Source of the DNA: Sphingosinicella sp. BN140058
GTDB taxonomy: Bacteria > Pseudomonadota > Alphaproteobacteria > Sphingomonadales > Sphingomonadaceae
Assembly: GCF_004135585.1 (NCBI RefSeq)
Contig: NZ_CP035501.1
Span: forward strand, 2,551,501-2,615,500
Length of the DNA: 64,000 nt
Direction: 5' to 3'
Part shown: positions 7,645-16,112 of the stretch, in pieces
Layout of the letters: the number at the start of each line of letters is the position of its first letter
Numbering within the stretch: the first letter of the stretch is position 1
Made by a program: the position numbers and the translations under genes
The notes under the pieces: generated by a model
Seen by the model: only the letters and a program-made list of their open reading frames with translations
Databases searched by the model: none
What the model was told of the DNA's origin: nothing

Positions 7645-9199
7645 TGGTGGGTCCCGGGATGGTGCGGTCCGTGATCGTGCGGCATCCGAAGCTGCGCAGG
7701 TTGGTGACGTTGCGCATCGTCACAGCGCGGGCGCCGGCCGGCACCCCCACCCGGAACAGGTCGATGTCGGCAACGTCGTCCAGGTGCAGTGCCGGACGGG
7801 GATCGGGCCTTGCGACTGCGATCTCGACATTGCTGAGCTCGACGCCGCGCGCGTGGCGGATGAAGAAGCCCGTGGCGGGCAGATCGCCGAACATCGTCGC
7901 TTCCGGATAGCCGAGCTCGTTCTCCTCGGGCCGCAGGGCCGCCATCGCCGCCGGCGCGCCGCCGACATGGTGAAGGTGGAGATCGCTGAGCTTCAGATCT
8001 TCGATCGGGTGCCCGCCCAGGCCGGCGATCACCGACGGCAGCGGGTTGGCCCCAGAGCTGGACACGTTCTGGATCAAGATCCGGCGCATGGTTCCGATCG
8101 GCCGCCCCGGCGGGCCGCGCATGCGGCGGCCCAGGCGCAGGAAGATCGGTGCGTTGACGATGCCGCGCATGGTGATGTTGCTCACCGTCACATCCTCGAC
8201 GACGCCGCCATCGACCGTCTGGAACGCGAGGCCGCGGCTGTCCTCAAACGTGCAGTTGCTGATCGTGATGTTGCGGAAGCCGCCGTTGGTCTCGGTCCCG
8301 AACTTGATCCTGCCGTGGATCAAAGGCGCGAAGTCGGCGGGCATCTTGCGCCAGCTGCCGTCAAGCACGGAGCCGATCTGATAATTGCCGGTGACCAGGC
8401 AATTGGCAATCATAACATTTTCGGTGATCCGCGCTTCGCCCAGCGCGTAGCTGCTCTTCGGGCAGATCGCGTCGTCATAGGGGGAATTGACCGTGCAATT
8501 GGTCACCCGCACGTTGCGGCAGCAGTCGATGTCGAAGCCGTCGCGATTGGTGTCACACAGAATATTGTCTATCGTGAGATTGTCGACGCCGGTGGCGAGC
8601 AGAGCAAACCAGCCGCCCTCCAGGAGCTTGAAGTCGCGCAAGGTCACGTTGCGGCAGGACTTGAGCGCGATCGCCTTGTTGCCGGTTCCCGGGCCGTTCG
8701 GATCCTTCAGCCAATCGTCCTTGCCGTCGCCACGGCCGAGGCCCTTGCCCCAGATCAGTCCTTGGCCCTCGATCGCGATGTCGTGGAGATTCTCGCCCCA
8801 GATCAGGCTGTTGCGCCAATGGCTGTGGCCGAAATCCTGATATTGGTCCCAGGGATTGGGCTCGGCAAGATCGTAGCCTTTGCTCTCGCCCGGCGCGGCC
8901 GCCAGGATCGTCGCGCCATTCTCCAGGTGCAGGGTGATCCGGCTCTTGAGGCGGATGGTGAAGCAGGCATAGGTGCCGGGAGGGAAGTAGACGGTACCGC
9001 CGCCGCGCTCGGCGACATGATCGATCGCGCGGTTGATCGCCGGCGTGTCGATCGTGCGGCCGTCGCCCTTGGCGCCGAAATGGCGCACGTCGATCCAGCC
9101 CTCGCCGCCGCGCGGCCGCAGCGCCGCCAAAGCCGGATGGGCGCCGACCAGGCCGGCGGCGAGGCCGGCGAGAACGAGCGTTCGGCGGTCCAGCATCAT
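7631..9199 (-). CDS. Glycoside hydrolase family 28 (polygalacturonase-like), exported
   Basis: A right-handed beta-helix enzyme of the GH28 pectinase family, 522 residues. Counting from the ATG at 9199, the family motifs seen are 'NRDGFD' (Asp220), 'YDDAICPKS' (Asp242, Asp243) and 'GRIKF' (Arg297-Lys299). The usual GHG motif between them is replaced by 'GNYQIGS', so the conserved His is missing. This suggests an exo-acting or rhamnogalacturonan/xylogalacturonan-directed branch. The signal region has a twin-arginine pair (LDRRTLVLAG). The start is either ATG 9199 or ATG 9196; GGAGAGGG lies just upstream and spacing favours 9196 slightly. The first glycosidase after the receptor gene, it lies downstream of a strong terminator. 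Confidence 0.88.
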   Translation of the reverse strand: MMLDRRTLVLAGLAAGLVGAHPALAALRPRGGEGWIDVRHFGAKGDGRTIDTPAINRAIDHVAERGGGTVYFPPGTYACFTIRLKSRITLHLENGATILAAAPGESKGYDLAEPNPWDQYQDFGHSHWRNSLIWGENLHDIAIEGQGLIWGKGLGRGDGKDDWLKDPNGPGTGNKAIALKSCRNVTLRDFKLLEGGWFALLATGVDNLTIDNILCDTNRDGFDIDCCRNVRVTNCTVNSPYDDAICPKSSYALGEARITENVMIANCLVTGNYQIGSVLDGSWRKMPADFAPLIHGRIKFGTETNGGFRNITISNCTFEDSRGLAFQTVDGGVVEDVTVSNITMRGIVNAPIFLRLGRRMRGPPGRPIGTMRRILIQNVSSSGANPLPSVIAGLGGHPIEDLKLSDLHLHHVGGAPAAMAALRPEENELGYPEATMFGDLPATGFFIRHARGVELSNVEIAVARPDPRPALHLDDVADIDLFRVGVPAGARAVTMRNVTNLRSFGCRTITDRTIPGPTNGRL

Positions 9200-9218
9200 C
9201 AACCCTCTCCTGCCCGCG

Positions 9219-9251
9219 AAAAAGCGGCCGCGCGCTTCGGACGCGCGGCCG
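9219..9251 (-). terminator. Intrinsic terminator between TonB receptor and GH28 genes
   Basis: On the minus strand a perfect 10-base-pair GC-only stem (arms 9242-9251 and 9225-9234) with a 7-base loop is followed by a run of five T (9219-9223). It begins 12 bases after the TonB receptor stop and ends right before the GH28 ribosome binding site (9203-9210). It therefore sits inside what is otherwise one operon and should reduce read-through into the enzyme genes. Confidence 0.85.
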
Positions 9252-9263
9252 AGGCGGGAGCTG

Positions 9264-12200
9264 TTAGAATTTGAACGTCGCGCCCAGGAAGAACTCCGTC
9301 CCGATCACGTCATACGTGGCGGAGAAGGTGTTGGCGTTGGGTCCCTGGGTGGTGATCGGCGGCTTGTTGTTGAAGATGTTGTTGGCGCCGCCGAACAGCT
9401 GCGCATTCTCCCCGATGTCGTAGCTGAACGACAAATCGAAATAATGCTGATCGTCGAGAACGGGGTAGGCGATGTTGGTGAGAAGCGGCGTCGCCGCCGA
9501 TCCCTGCCGATGCGGCACGATGTAGCGGTCCGTCGTGACCTTGCCGATATAACGATGGCGAAGGCTGAGGCTGAGGTCGGCGAGGCTCCAGGTGACCCGT
9601 GACGTCCCGCGCCAGCGCGGCAGCGGCTGGCCGCAGGTCGGCCCGAAGGAACCGGCGCATTCGTTCTGCAGGTCGGGGAAGGCGACCACCGGCGTGCTGG
9701 TGAATTCCCGCAGCCAGGTGACGTTGGTGCCGAGTTCGATCCGGCTGGTCTCCGCGATCCCCGGAAGGCCGAAGCCCAGATCGAAGGTGTAACGCGCCGC
9801 GAAGTCGACGCCCGACGTCTTGAGGCTCCCGGTATTGGCGTTCCTGATCTGCAGGGCATAGGGATCGTTGATCTCGCCGCTGGTCGGATTGCGGCGGACG
9901 GCCTGGCAGAACTCGCTGGTTGCGTCCTGAAGGACGAGATAGCAGAGGTTGAGGGTGTTCTGGGCACCGCCGCCCAGCGGCGCAATCGCGCCGTCGAGCG
10001 AGATGTTGAAATAATCGACGCTGAGATACAGCCGGGGCGCGAAGCGCGGCGTGATCACCGCACCGACCGTATAGGTGTCCGATTTCTCTTCGCCGAGATT
10101 GGGGTTGCCGCCGAAATCGGCCGGGAAGATCGTGTTCGGCTGTACGCCTGCCGTGAACACCTGGGATGCAGGCACGCCGGTTGCGATGCAGACGTCGCGC
10201 ACGGCTGCGGTCTGCTGCGCCGCCGCGGCGCGGCTGGAGCACGGATCGGTTGTCACGCCGACCACCCGGGTGACGCCACCGAACAGTTCGTTGACGTTGG
10301 GCGCCCGGATCGCGCGCTGATACTGGCCGCGGAAGGCCAGATCGGGGCTGACCCGCCAGTCAAGCCCACCCAGATAGGTCCAGACGCCGCCGATGCCGGA
10401 CAGGCTGTAGTCGGAATAGCGGAAGGCGCCGTTGGCGATCAGGCTTTCGATCAGCGGCGTGTCGTGGATCAGCGGCACGCGAAGCTCGCCGAAGATCTCC
10501 TTGACCGAGACGCTGCCTTCGGTCGGAAGCCCCGGGTTGAACCCGACGACGTCGCCCGACGACAAGAAGGAATCGGGCGTGAAGCGGGCGCTGGTCTTGC
10601 GCCATTCGACGCCGGTCGAGAAGCCGATCGGGCCGGCCGGGAGCGAGAAAAGGTTTCCAGTGACGCTGCCCTGGGCGACCTGCTGGGTGGCGATCGTCGT
10701 GTTGGTCGCGCTGATCCGGATCGCGTCGGCGCAGGCATCTGAAACGTTGGCGCCGAAAATGTTGCAGACCGGGGACGCCCCGCCGACCGAGAGCAGGGAA
10801 GCCTGCAGGCGGCTGCGCGAAATTGCATTACGCAGCAGCAACGTGTCCTCGCTGCGCGCGTAGGTGTAATAAAGATCGTATTTGAGGTTGGTGAGGAAGG
10901 AGTCAGAAAGGTCGCCCAGCTTGCCGCGAACGCCCCAGGCCCCGCGGAAGACGTTGCGGCGCTCGCTTGCCAGGCGTGGCCCGACCTCGACGTAGCGCCG
11001 GCCGGCGGTCAGCACGGCAAGATTGTCGCCGGCGACAGTCGTCCGGCTGCTGGTGCCGCTGGTGACGTTGGTCGTGCCGGTTTCGCGCAGATCCAGCTGC
11101 CGAAGCACGTCGCGAAGCTGCGGGGTCAGATAGGGGTTGTTGACGTCGAACAGGGTCGGTGCGCCGACATTGGTCGGTGCCAGCCGCGCGTTGACGACGT
11201 TGTTGCTGTAATGCAGCTCCATGTAGCCGGTGATCGAATCGGTGAAATCGTAATGGCTGAAGCTGTTGATCATCCAGCGTTCCTGGGGCTGGATCAGGTA
11301 ATTGTCGGGTGCGAGGTTGAAGCGATCCTGGGGATCGAGCGCGGCGCGCGCGGCCGCTCCGGCTTCGTCGAAGGTGAAGCCGAACGCACCCATTCCGCCG
11401 ATACCCGCAGCCGCATAGGCTGCGTTGAGCGCCGGGTTCGACTGGGCTGAACCCGGGGTCGGTATGCCGGAGAAGCGGCCGTTGGGAATGTCGCCGCTGC
11501 CGCCGGCGCGGAAGCCGAGCTCTCCGCCGGCGCTGGTGCAGGTCTGGCCGGCCGGTACCGTCAGCGGCGTGCCGGCACGGTCGGATCGGCTGGTGCCCGC
11601 AACCACGCAGGCATCTTCCAGCGAATCGAAGGCGAAGCTGCCGCGCTGGCCGCGGGTGATCGATCCGCGCTTCAGATAGTTTCCGGAGACGACGACGTTG
11701 CCGCGTCCGTCGGCGAAATTGCCGCCGACGGTCAGATCGATATTGTAGGTCGGGGTCTGGGTGGGCCGATCCATGTTGATCTGCGCGCGCGCTTCGACCC
11801 CTTCGAAATCCTCGCGCATGATGAAATTGACGACGCCGGTAATCGCGTCCGAGCCGTAGACGGCGGACGATCCGCCGGTGACGACCTCGGTTCGTGCGAT
11901 CAGGGTGGTCGGGATCGTGTTGAGGTCGGTGACCTGCTCCGGGCCGTAGATGGCGAAACGGCGGCCGTTGACCAGAACCAGGTTGCGGGTCGATCCGAAA
12001 CCGCGAAGGTTCACGTCGGCGAAGCCGCCGGGAACCGTATTCGACGTGGCGCTGCCCAGCTGCGATGCGACCGCCTGCGGAAGCTGCGCCAGCATCCGCT
12101 CGATATTGACGTTGCCGGAAAGCTTGATGTCCTGCGCGTCGACGACGTTGACCGGGGTGGAGGCGGCGAATCCGTTGCGGGCGATCCGCGATCCGGTGAC

Positions 12201-12443
12201 GACGATCTCGCCTTGTCCCTGCACCGCCTGTCCATCGGCGGAAACGTTGCCATCGGGCTGATCGCCCGGGTTCGACGCGGTCGCTGACGAAACCGGTTCC
12301 ACCGAGGGCTGCGCCTGGTCCGGAGTGCCGGGCGTGCCCGGCTGCGGCGAGGTCTGCGCGGCCGCGGGCGCGCCCCACGAGGCGGCAAGTGCCGCAACCG
12401 CGACGGAGCACGTGAAATACGAGCGAAAACCAGTCTTTCTCAT
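9264..12443 (-). CDS. TonB-dependent outer-membrane receptor of the polysaccharide locus
   Basis: A 1059-residue TonB-dependent receptor. It has a signal peptide ending 'APAAAQ' (about residue 30), a Pro/Gln/Ser-rich linker, a TonB-box-like 'GEIVVTGSRI', a plug domain (about residues 100-230, with 'VNLRGFGSTRNLVLVNGRR' and 'SDAITGVVNFIMRED'), and a 22-strand barrel ending in a terminal Phe (FFLGATFKF). It should import oligosaccharides released from xylan or pectin. The start ATG 12443 has the site GGGGAGG seven bases upstream; the open frame to 12542 is not needed. Downstream on the same strand are GH28, GH43 and GH10 genes, and a divergent glycosidase gene shares its promoter region. No SusD-like partner is present, as usual for Proteobacteria. 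Confidence 0.95.
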   Translation of the reverse strand: MRKTGFRSYFTCSVAVAALAASWGAPAAAQTSPQPGTPGTPDQAQPSVEPVSSATASNPGDQPDGNVSADGQAVQGQGEIVVTGSRIARNGFAASTPVNVVDAQDIKLSGNVNIERMLAQLPQAVASQLGSATSNTVPGGFADVNLRGFGSTRNLVLVNGRRFAIYGPEQVTDLNTIPTTLIARTEVVTGGSSAVYGSDAITGVVNFIMREDFEGVEARAQINMDRPTQTPTYNIDLTVGGNFADGRGNVVVSGNYLKRGSITRGQRGSFAFDSLEDACVVAGTSRSDRAGTPLTVPAGQTCTSAGGELGFRAGGSGDIPNGRFSGIPTPGSAQSNPALNAAYAAAGIGGMGAFGFTFDEAGAAARAALDPQDRFNLAPDNYLIQPQERWMINSFSHYDFTDSITGYMELHYSNNVVNARLAPTNVGAPTLFDVNNPYLTPQLRDVLRQLDLRETGTTNVTSGTSSRTTVAGDNLAVLTAGRRYVEVGPRLASERRNVFRGAWGVRGKLGDLSDSFLTNLKYDLYYTYARSEDTLLLRNAISRSRLQASLLSVGGASPVCNIFGANVSDACADAIRISATNTTIATQQVAQGSVTGNLFSLPAGPIGFSTGVEWRKTSARFTPDSFLSSGDVVGFNPGLPTEGSVSVKEIFGELRVPLIHDTPLIESLIANGAFRYSDYSLSGIGGVWTYLGGLDWRVSPDLAFRGQYQRAIRAPNVNELFGGVTRVVGVTTDPCSSRAAAAQQTAAVRDVCIATGVPASQVFTAGVQPNTIFPADFGGNPNLGEEKSDTYTVGAVITPRFAPRLYLSVDYFNISLDGAIAPLGGGAQNTLNLCYLVLQDATSEFCQAVRRNPTSGEINDPYALQIRNANTGSLKTSGVDFAARYTFDLGFGLPGIAETSRIELGTNVTWLREFTSTPVVAFPDLQNECAGSFGPTCGQPLPRWRGTSRVTWSLADLSLSLRHRYIGKVTTDRYIVPHRQGSAATPLLTNIAYPVLDDQHYFDLSFSYDIGENAQLFGGANNIFNNKPPITTQGPNANTFSATYDVIGTEFFLGATFKF

Positions 12444-12567
12444 GACTTTACCTCCCCTTGGCACGAGAGCGACTGCTCTTTGTGCACGATTCGCCTGATG
12501 GAATGCCGGTGAACCCGATCTCTGCCGATTGTTACCGCTCACATTTCCACATAGTCAAACGATATTT

Positions 12568-12591
12568 CAACATGTAGGATGTTGTCTGACA
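12568..12591. promoter_or_regulatory. Candidate operator in the divergent promoter region of the polysaccharide locus
   Basis: Two overlapping inverted repeats lie between the divergent receptor and glycosidase genes. One is CAACAT-N5-ATGTTG (12568-12584). The other is the palindrome TGTCTGACA (12583-12591), extended to ATGTTGTCTGACAT. The second resembles the general TNGTNNNACNA form of GntR-family operators. No regulator gene of that type is in the window, so the assignment is inference. Confidence 0.4.
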
Positions 12592-12643
12592 TGAAAGCGG
12601 CTTCACCTTGGCGGCGAGGTCTGCGAGAAAGGGGAGGAAGCCC

Positions 12644-14233
12644 ATGATTCAGCGTCGAGAATTCATCGGGGGCGGTGCTCTCGCGCTCACTGCGGCCGTC
12701 ACTGGAAAGGTACGCGTCGCCTCAGCCGAGGCGCGTGCCGGGGAAGGCGCACCCACCTTTTCGACGGCGAACGCACGCTGGCAGGCCGCGTATGATCGAG
12801 CGCTGGCGGTGCTCGCCGGCAATGTGCAGATCATGCCCTACGTCAGTGCGCCGGTTCTGATCGAAGGTTCGGTTTACCGCGGCATCTGGCAGGAATGCGG
12901 CCCGCACGAGGCGCTGCTCTATCGCAAGTTCCGGTCCGACGTTGCCCGCAACAGCCACCTGACCTTCTTCGATCTCCAGCGCGCCGACGGCCAGCTCCCC
13001 GCCAACAACAAGGAAACGGAGACGAGCTTCGGCCAGATCCAGATGGTCGTGCCGATCGCCGCAACCGCTTGGGAGCTCGCGCGGGCGACCGGCGATTCTG
13101 AATTGCTCGAGCGCGCCTATCGGGGCTGCTCGGCCTGGGACGGGTGGCTGCGCACCTACCGCAACACACGCGGCACCGGCCTCGTCGAAGGCTTCTGCAC
13201 CTACGATACCGGTCACGACAACAGCCCGCGCTGGGCCGGGCTCCCGAACCAATGCCCCAACAAGGATGCGCGCCGGCATCATCCGATCGCCTCGCTGCCG
13301 CGCCTGTGCCCCGATCTCTCGGCGACCGTCTACGGGGCGCGGGTCGCGCTCGCCGCGATGGCGTCCGCGCTCGGCAGGACTGCTGACGCAGATCGCTGGG
13401 CCGAGTCCGCGGCGGCGATCCGCCGCTCGATTCTCGACACGCTCTACGTGCCCGAGGATGCGGCCTTTTATGATCTCGACGCGCAGGGGAGTTTCGTTCG
13501 GGTGCGAGGCGACGTGCTGACCCGGGTGTGCGGGGAGCATGTCGTTGATCAAGCGCTGTTCGATACGCTCTGGGCGCGGCAATTGGGCAATCCCAAGGCT
13601 TTCTGGACGCCTTACCCTTTGCCCTCCATCGCTGCGGACGATCCGCTGTTCGTTCGGCCCATACCGGCCAACAGCTGGGGCGGTGCATCCCAGGCTCTCA
13701 CCGCAATGCGCGCCCCGCGCTGGATAGAACATTATGGGCGCACGGCCGAGTTCACTGCGATGATGGATCGCTGGTGCGAGGCGATCCAGGCGGATCCGGC
13801 CATGCGCCAGCAGATCGATCCGGAAAGCGGCGCCTTCACCAAGGGTGCGGACCAGCCGAATTACTCGCCCGCCGCATTGGTCATGATCGATTACACCTGG
13901 CGTCTGGTGGGGCTTACCGAGGAAGCCGAGACGCTGCACTGGAACGTGCGGCCGGCCCACCCTGCCGCCCGCTCCGCGCGGCTGACTATGGGCACCGATG
14001 CGGGAAGCACGGCAGCGATGGCTTATGGCGCCAGGGGGGCGGCTCTGCAGCTGGCCGGCAAGCCCGTCGCGACCGTCGAAGGCGGCGCCGCCCGCTTGAT
14101 CACCGACAAGGCCGGCCGCGCGCAGGCATTGCTCGGGATCGATCCGTCGGTTCAGCAGGTGCGGTTGCGGATCGGATCGGCGCCGTTCCGCCGATTCACT
14201 CTGGCCCCGAACCAGAGGATCACGCTCACGTGA
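12644..14233 (+). CDS. Tat-exported six-hairpin glycosidase (MGH1-like)
   Basis: A 529-residue protein of the alpha/alpha-barrel (six-hairpin) glycosidase type related to MGH1/trehalase-like enzymes. Visible marks are 'GIWQECGPHE', 'GFCTYDTGHDNSPRW' (a DxGxDxSPR-type segment typical of these enzymes) and 'RPIPANSWGGASQALTAM'. The N-terminus is a clear twin-arginine signal (QRREFIGGGALALTAA). The start ATG 12644 has GGGGAGGAAG four bases upstream and is preferred over 12608. It is transcribed divergently from the TonB receptor operon across a 200-base promoter region and probably removes side-chain or terminal sugars from the same polysaccharide. The exact substrate is not deducible. Confidence 0.8.
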   Translation: MIQRREFIGGGALALTAAVTGKVRVASAEARAGEGAPTFSTANARWQAAYDRALAVLAGNVQIMPYVSAPVLIEGSVYRGIWQECGPHEALLYRKFRSDVARNSHLTFFDLQRADGQLPANNKETETSFGQIQMVVPIAATAWELARATGDSELLERAYRGCSAWDGWLRTYRNTRGTGLVEGFCTYDTGHDNSPRWAGLPNQCPNKDARRHHPIASLPRLCPDLSATVYGARVALAAMASALGRTADADRWAESAAAIRRSILDTLYVPEDAAFYDLDAQGSFVRVRGDVLTRVCGEHVVDQALFDTLWARQLGNPKAFWTPYPLPSIAADDPLFVRPIPANSWGGASQALTAMRAPRWIEHYGRTAEFTAMMDRWCEAIQADPAMRQQIDPESGAFTKGADQPNYSPAALVMIDYTWRLVGLTEEAETLHWNVRPAHPAARSARLTMGTDAGSTAAMAYGARGAALQLAGKPVATVEGGAARLITDKAGRAQALLGIDPSVQQVRLRIGSAPFRRFTLAPNQRITLT

Positions 14234-14278
14234 TCGACGTTGTCGTCCCCAGGTCGAGTTTAACGGCGCTTTGGGAAA

Positions 14279-14354
14279 TGGTGCCCAGGGACGGGATCGA
14301 ACCGCCGACACCGTGATTTTCAGTCACGTGCTCTACCAACTGAGCTACCTGGGC
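14279..14354 (-). tRNA. tRNA-Phe (GAA)
   Basis: Full cloverleaf on the minus strand: acceptor GCCCAGG pairing with CCTGGGC, D-arm GCTC/GAGC, anticodon arm CGTGA-CTGAAAA-TCACG with anticodon GAA, and T-arm GGCGG-TTCGATC-CCGTC. The discriminator is A, and the terminal CCA is encoded (14279-14281). The gene lies between the six-hairpin glycosidase and yacG, a place tRNA-Phe often has in sphingomonads. Confidence 0.98.
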
Positions 14355-14393
14355 ATGGGCTGCGTGTGCGGCCGAGCGCGCCTATAGAAGGGC

Positions 14394-14588
14394 TTAGCGC
14401 TCGCTGTCCAGCCCGTCGGACGAGAATTCGTCTGCCGAGGGTCCCGGGACGCGATAGGAATCGCCGAGCCAGTTCAAAAGATCGCGGTCGCGGCACCCCT
14501 GGCTGCAGAAGGGTGTGTGATCGGGCGCCGCCGGTTTGCCGCAGAGCGGACAGCCGTTGCGCTTCCTAGACGTGGAGGCTGTGGACAT
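14394..14588 (-). CDS. yacG: DNA gyrase inhibitor YacG, zinc-binding
   Basis: A 64-residue YacG family protein with a four-Cys zinc site: 'CPLCGKP' and 'FCSQGCRDRDLLNWL'. In E. coli YacG binds GyrB and inhibits gyrase. The ATG at 14588 (MSTASTSRKRNG) is preferred to the one at 14615, since it leaves the family's usual short N-terminus. It overlaps the end of the RNase E/G-like gene by 23 bases. It is the last gene of the infA-maf-RNase-yacG run, and tRNA-Phe follows on the same strand. Confidence 0.92.
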   Translation of the reverse strand: MSTASTSRKRNGCPLCGKPAAPDHTPFCSQGCRDRDLLNWLGDSYRVPGPSADEFSSDGLDSER

Positions 14589-15543
14589 GCCCTGCGGATA
14601 TGGCGAGCCCGGCATCCGCCTGCAAGGCGATGCGGGCGCCGATGCGGGGCGCGAGCTTGTCCAGCCACTCCGGATTGGCCTCGATCCGCGCGATCACGGA
14701 AGGGGCGGCGCGGAGCGTGCGTTCGCCGATGCCGGTGGAACGCTCCGCGCGCCGCAGCAGCGCCCGGGCCGCGGCGCCGACGGGATCGCACTGGAGCAGT
14801 TCGGGGAGCGAGGGACGCGTGCGGCGGCGGACGATTTGGAGGAACCCGAAGCCGTTCACGCCGGTGCGTTCGAACGGCTGCGGCAGCACTGCGTCGAGCG
14901 CTGCCGCGGGTGCCTGGCGCTCGGCCTTGCCCGCGAGGGTCGGCAGATCGATGCCGATCGACCCGCCGATCCCGAGCCGCCGTATCGCGCGCCCGGCGGC
15001 GGCGGCTCCGGCAACGGCGAGCTCCGCCGGAGGGAGCGCGCCGTCGATGTCGAACAGCGTCATCGCCGGCGTGACGCTCATCCGCAGCGATCCGCCGGCA
15101 AAGCCGATCTCGCCGACGCTCGCTTCCTCGAGCAGCTCCGTCCACCCCGCCGCTTCGAAGCGATCGCCGCTGCCAGGGCCGAGCGACGCCACTCCGCCGA
15201 TCCGTTCGCGCAGGCTTGCGCCGGCGCCGCACGGCGAATCGGTGATACGCCCACGGGCGGGTTTCGGCCGTCCCTGTTCGGGGATCGGCTCGCGCGTGAT
15301 TTCGATCCGGACCTTCTGTCCCTGCGTGATCCGCGACGGCAACGGCTCAACGATCGCCTCGCCGCCGTCGAAAACCGCGAGGCCGCGGCGGCCGGGAACG
15401 TGTATCTGGGTGAGACGCCCCTCGACGACCGCGCCGAAGCGTATTGCTCCTGGCAGCTCGATGGCGGCTTCGAGGATGGAATCGCCGTCGACGAGGATGG
15501 CCCGGTTCTCCCCGATGCCCTCCTCGTACAGCCACTCAGGCAA
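14566..15543 (-). CDS. Shortened RNase E/G family protein
   Basis: A 325-residue homologue of RNase E/G, much shorter than E. coli RNase G (about 490). An S1-like segment is at residues 35-90 and the DNase-I-like catalytic region at 160-205. The two metal-binding positions of E. coli RNase E (Asp303-x-Asn305 and Asp346) align with Asp165-Ile-Asp167 and Asp199, so the Asn is replaced by Asp. The Zn-link CPxC motif expected after 'RTRPSLPELL' is absent, leaving a single Cys. Start TTG 15543 overlaps the maf stop by 8 bases. Its activity may differ from that of true RNase G, and a full RNase E would be expected elsewhere in the genome. Confidence 0.85.
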   Translation of the reverse strand: MPEWLYEEGIGENRAILVDGDSILEAAIELPGAIRFGAVVEGRLTQIHVPGRRGLAVFDGGEAIVEPLPSRITQGQKVRIEITREPIPEQGRPKPARGRITDSPCGAGASLRERIGGVASLGPGSGDRFEAAGWTELLEEASVGEIGFAGGSLRMSVTPAMTLFDIDGALPPAELAVAGAAAAGRAIRRLGIGGSIGIDLPTLAGKAERQAPAAALDAVLPQPFERTGVNGFGFLQIVRRRTRPSLPELLQCDPVGAAARALLRRAERSTGIGERTLRAAPSVIARIEANPEWLDKLAPRIGARIALQADAGLAISAGHVHSLHV

Positions 15544-16102
15544 GGGGATAGCCCGCTGCCCGCAGCAGGGTTCGGGTCTCGTACAGCGGCAGTCCCATGA
15601 TCCCGGAATAGCTGCCGGAAATCGCGCGGATCAGCGCCTCGGCCCGGCCCTGAATGCCATAGGCGCCCGCCTTGCCGCGCCACTCGCCGCTGGCGAGGTA
15701 GGACTCGCGCTCGTCGTCGCTGAGCCGCTTGAACGTGACGATGCTGGTCGACAGGCGATGCCGCGCCCGGCCCGTCGCATCGACCAGGGTGACGGCTGAA
15801 AGCACGATGTGGCGACGCCCCGACAGCAGCGTCAGCGTCGCCCGTGCCTCCGCTTCGTCGTCGGTTTTGGGCAGAATGCGCCGGCCGGCGGCGACGACGG
15901 TGTCGGCGGCAAGAACAAGGCCGCCATCGCCCGCGACGGCGGCCGCCTTCTCCGCCGCGACGCGCGCGGCGTAAGGCGCCGGAAGCTCGCCCCGGCGCGG
16001 TGTCTCGTCGATGTCGGCGGGGGTGACCGCGTCGGGAACGACGCCGATACGGGCGAGGAGCTCCAGCCGGCGCGGACTGGAGGAGGCGAGAACGAGCCGC
16101 AC
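15536..16102 (-). CDS. maf: Maf family nucleoside triphosphate pyrophosphatase
   Basis: A 188-residue Maf/YhdE/YceF protein that hydrolyses non-canonical or modified nucleoside triphosphates. The N-terminal motif 'LASSSPRRLELL' is diagnostic, and 'LAADTVVAAGRRILPK' and 'SGEWRGKAGAYGIQG' are further conserved blocks. It starts with GTG at 16102, ten bases after the infA stop, and its end overlaps the RNase E/G-like gene. This order (infA, maf, RNase, yacG) is common in sphingomonads and suggests one transcript. Whether it prefers dTTP/UTP or m7GTP cannot be decided from what is visible. Confidence 0.95.
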   Translation of the reverse strand: MRLVLASSSPRRLELLARIGVVPDAVTPADIDETPRRGELPAPYAARVAAEKAAAVAGDGGLVLAADTVVAAGRRILPKTDDEAEARATLTLLSGRRHIVLSAVTLVDATGRARHRLSTSIVTFKRLSDDERESYLASGEWRGKAGAYGIQGRAEALIRAISGSYSGIMGLPLYETRTLLRAAGYPLA

Positions 16103-16112
16103 TGGGCTCGCG

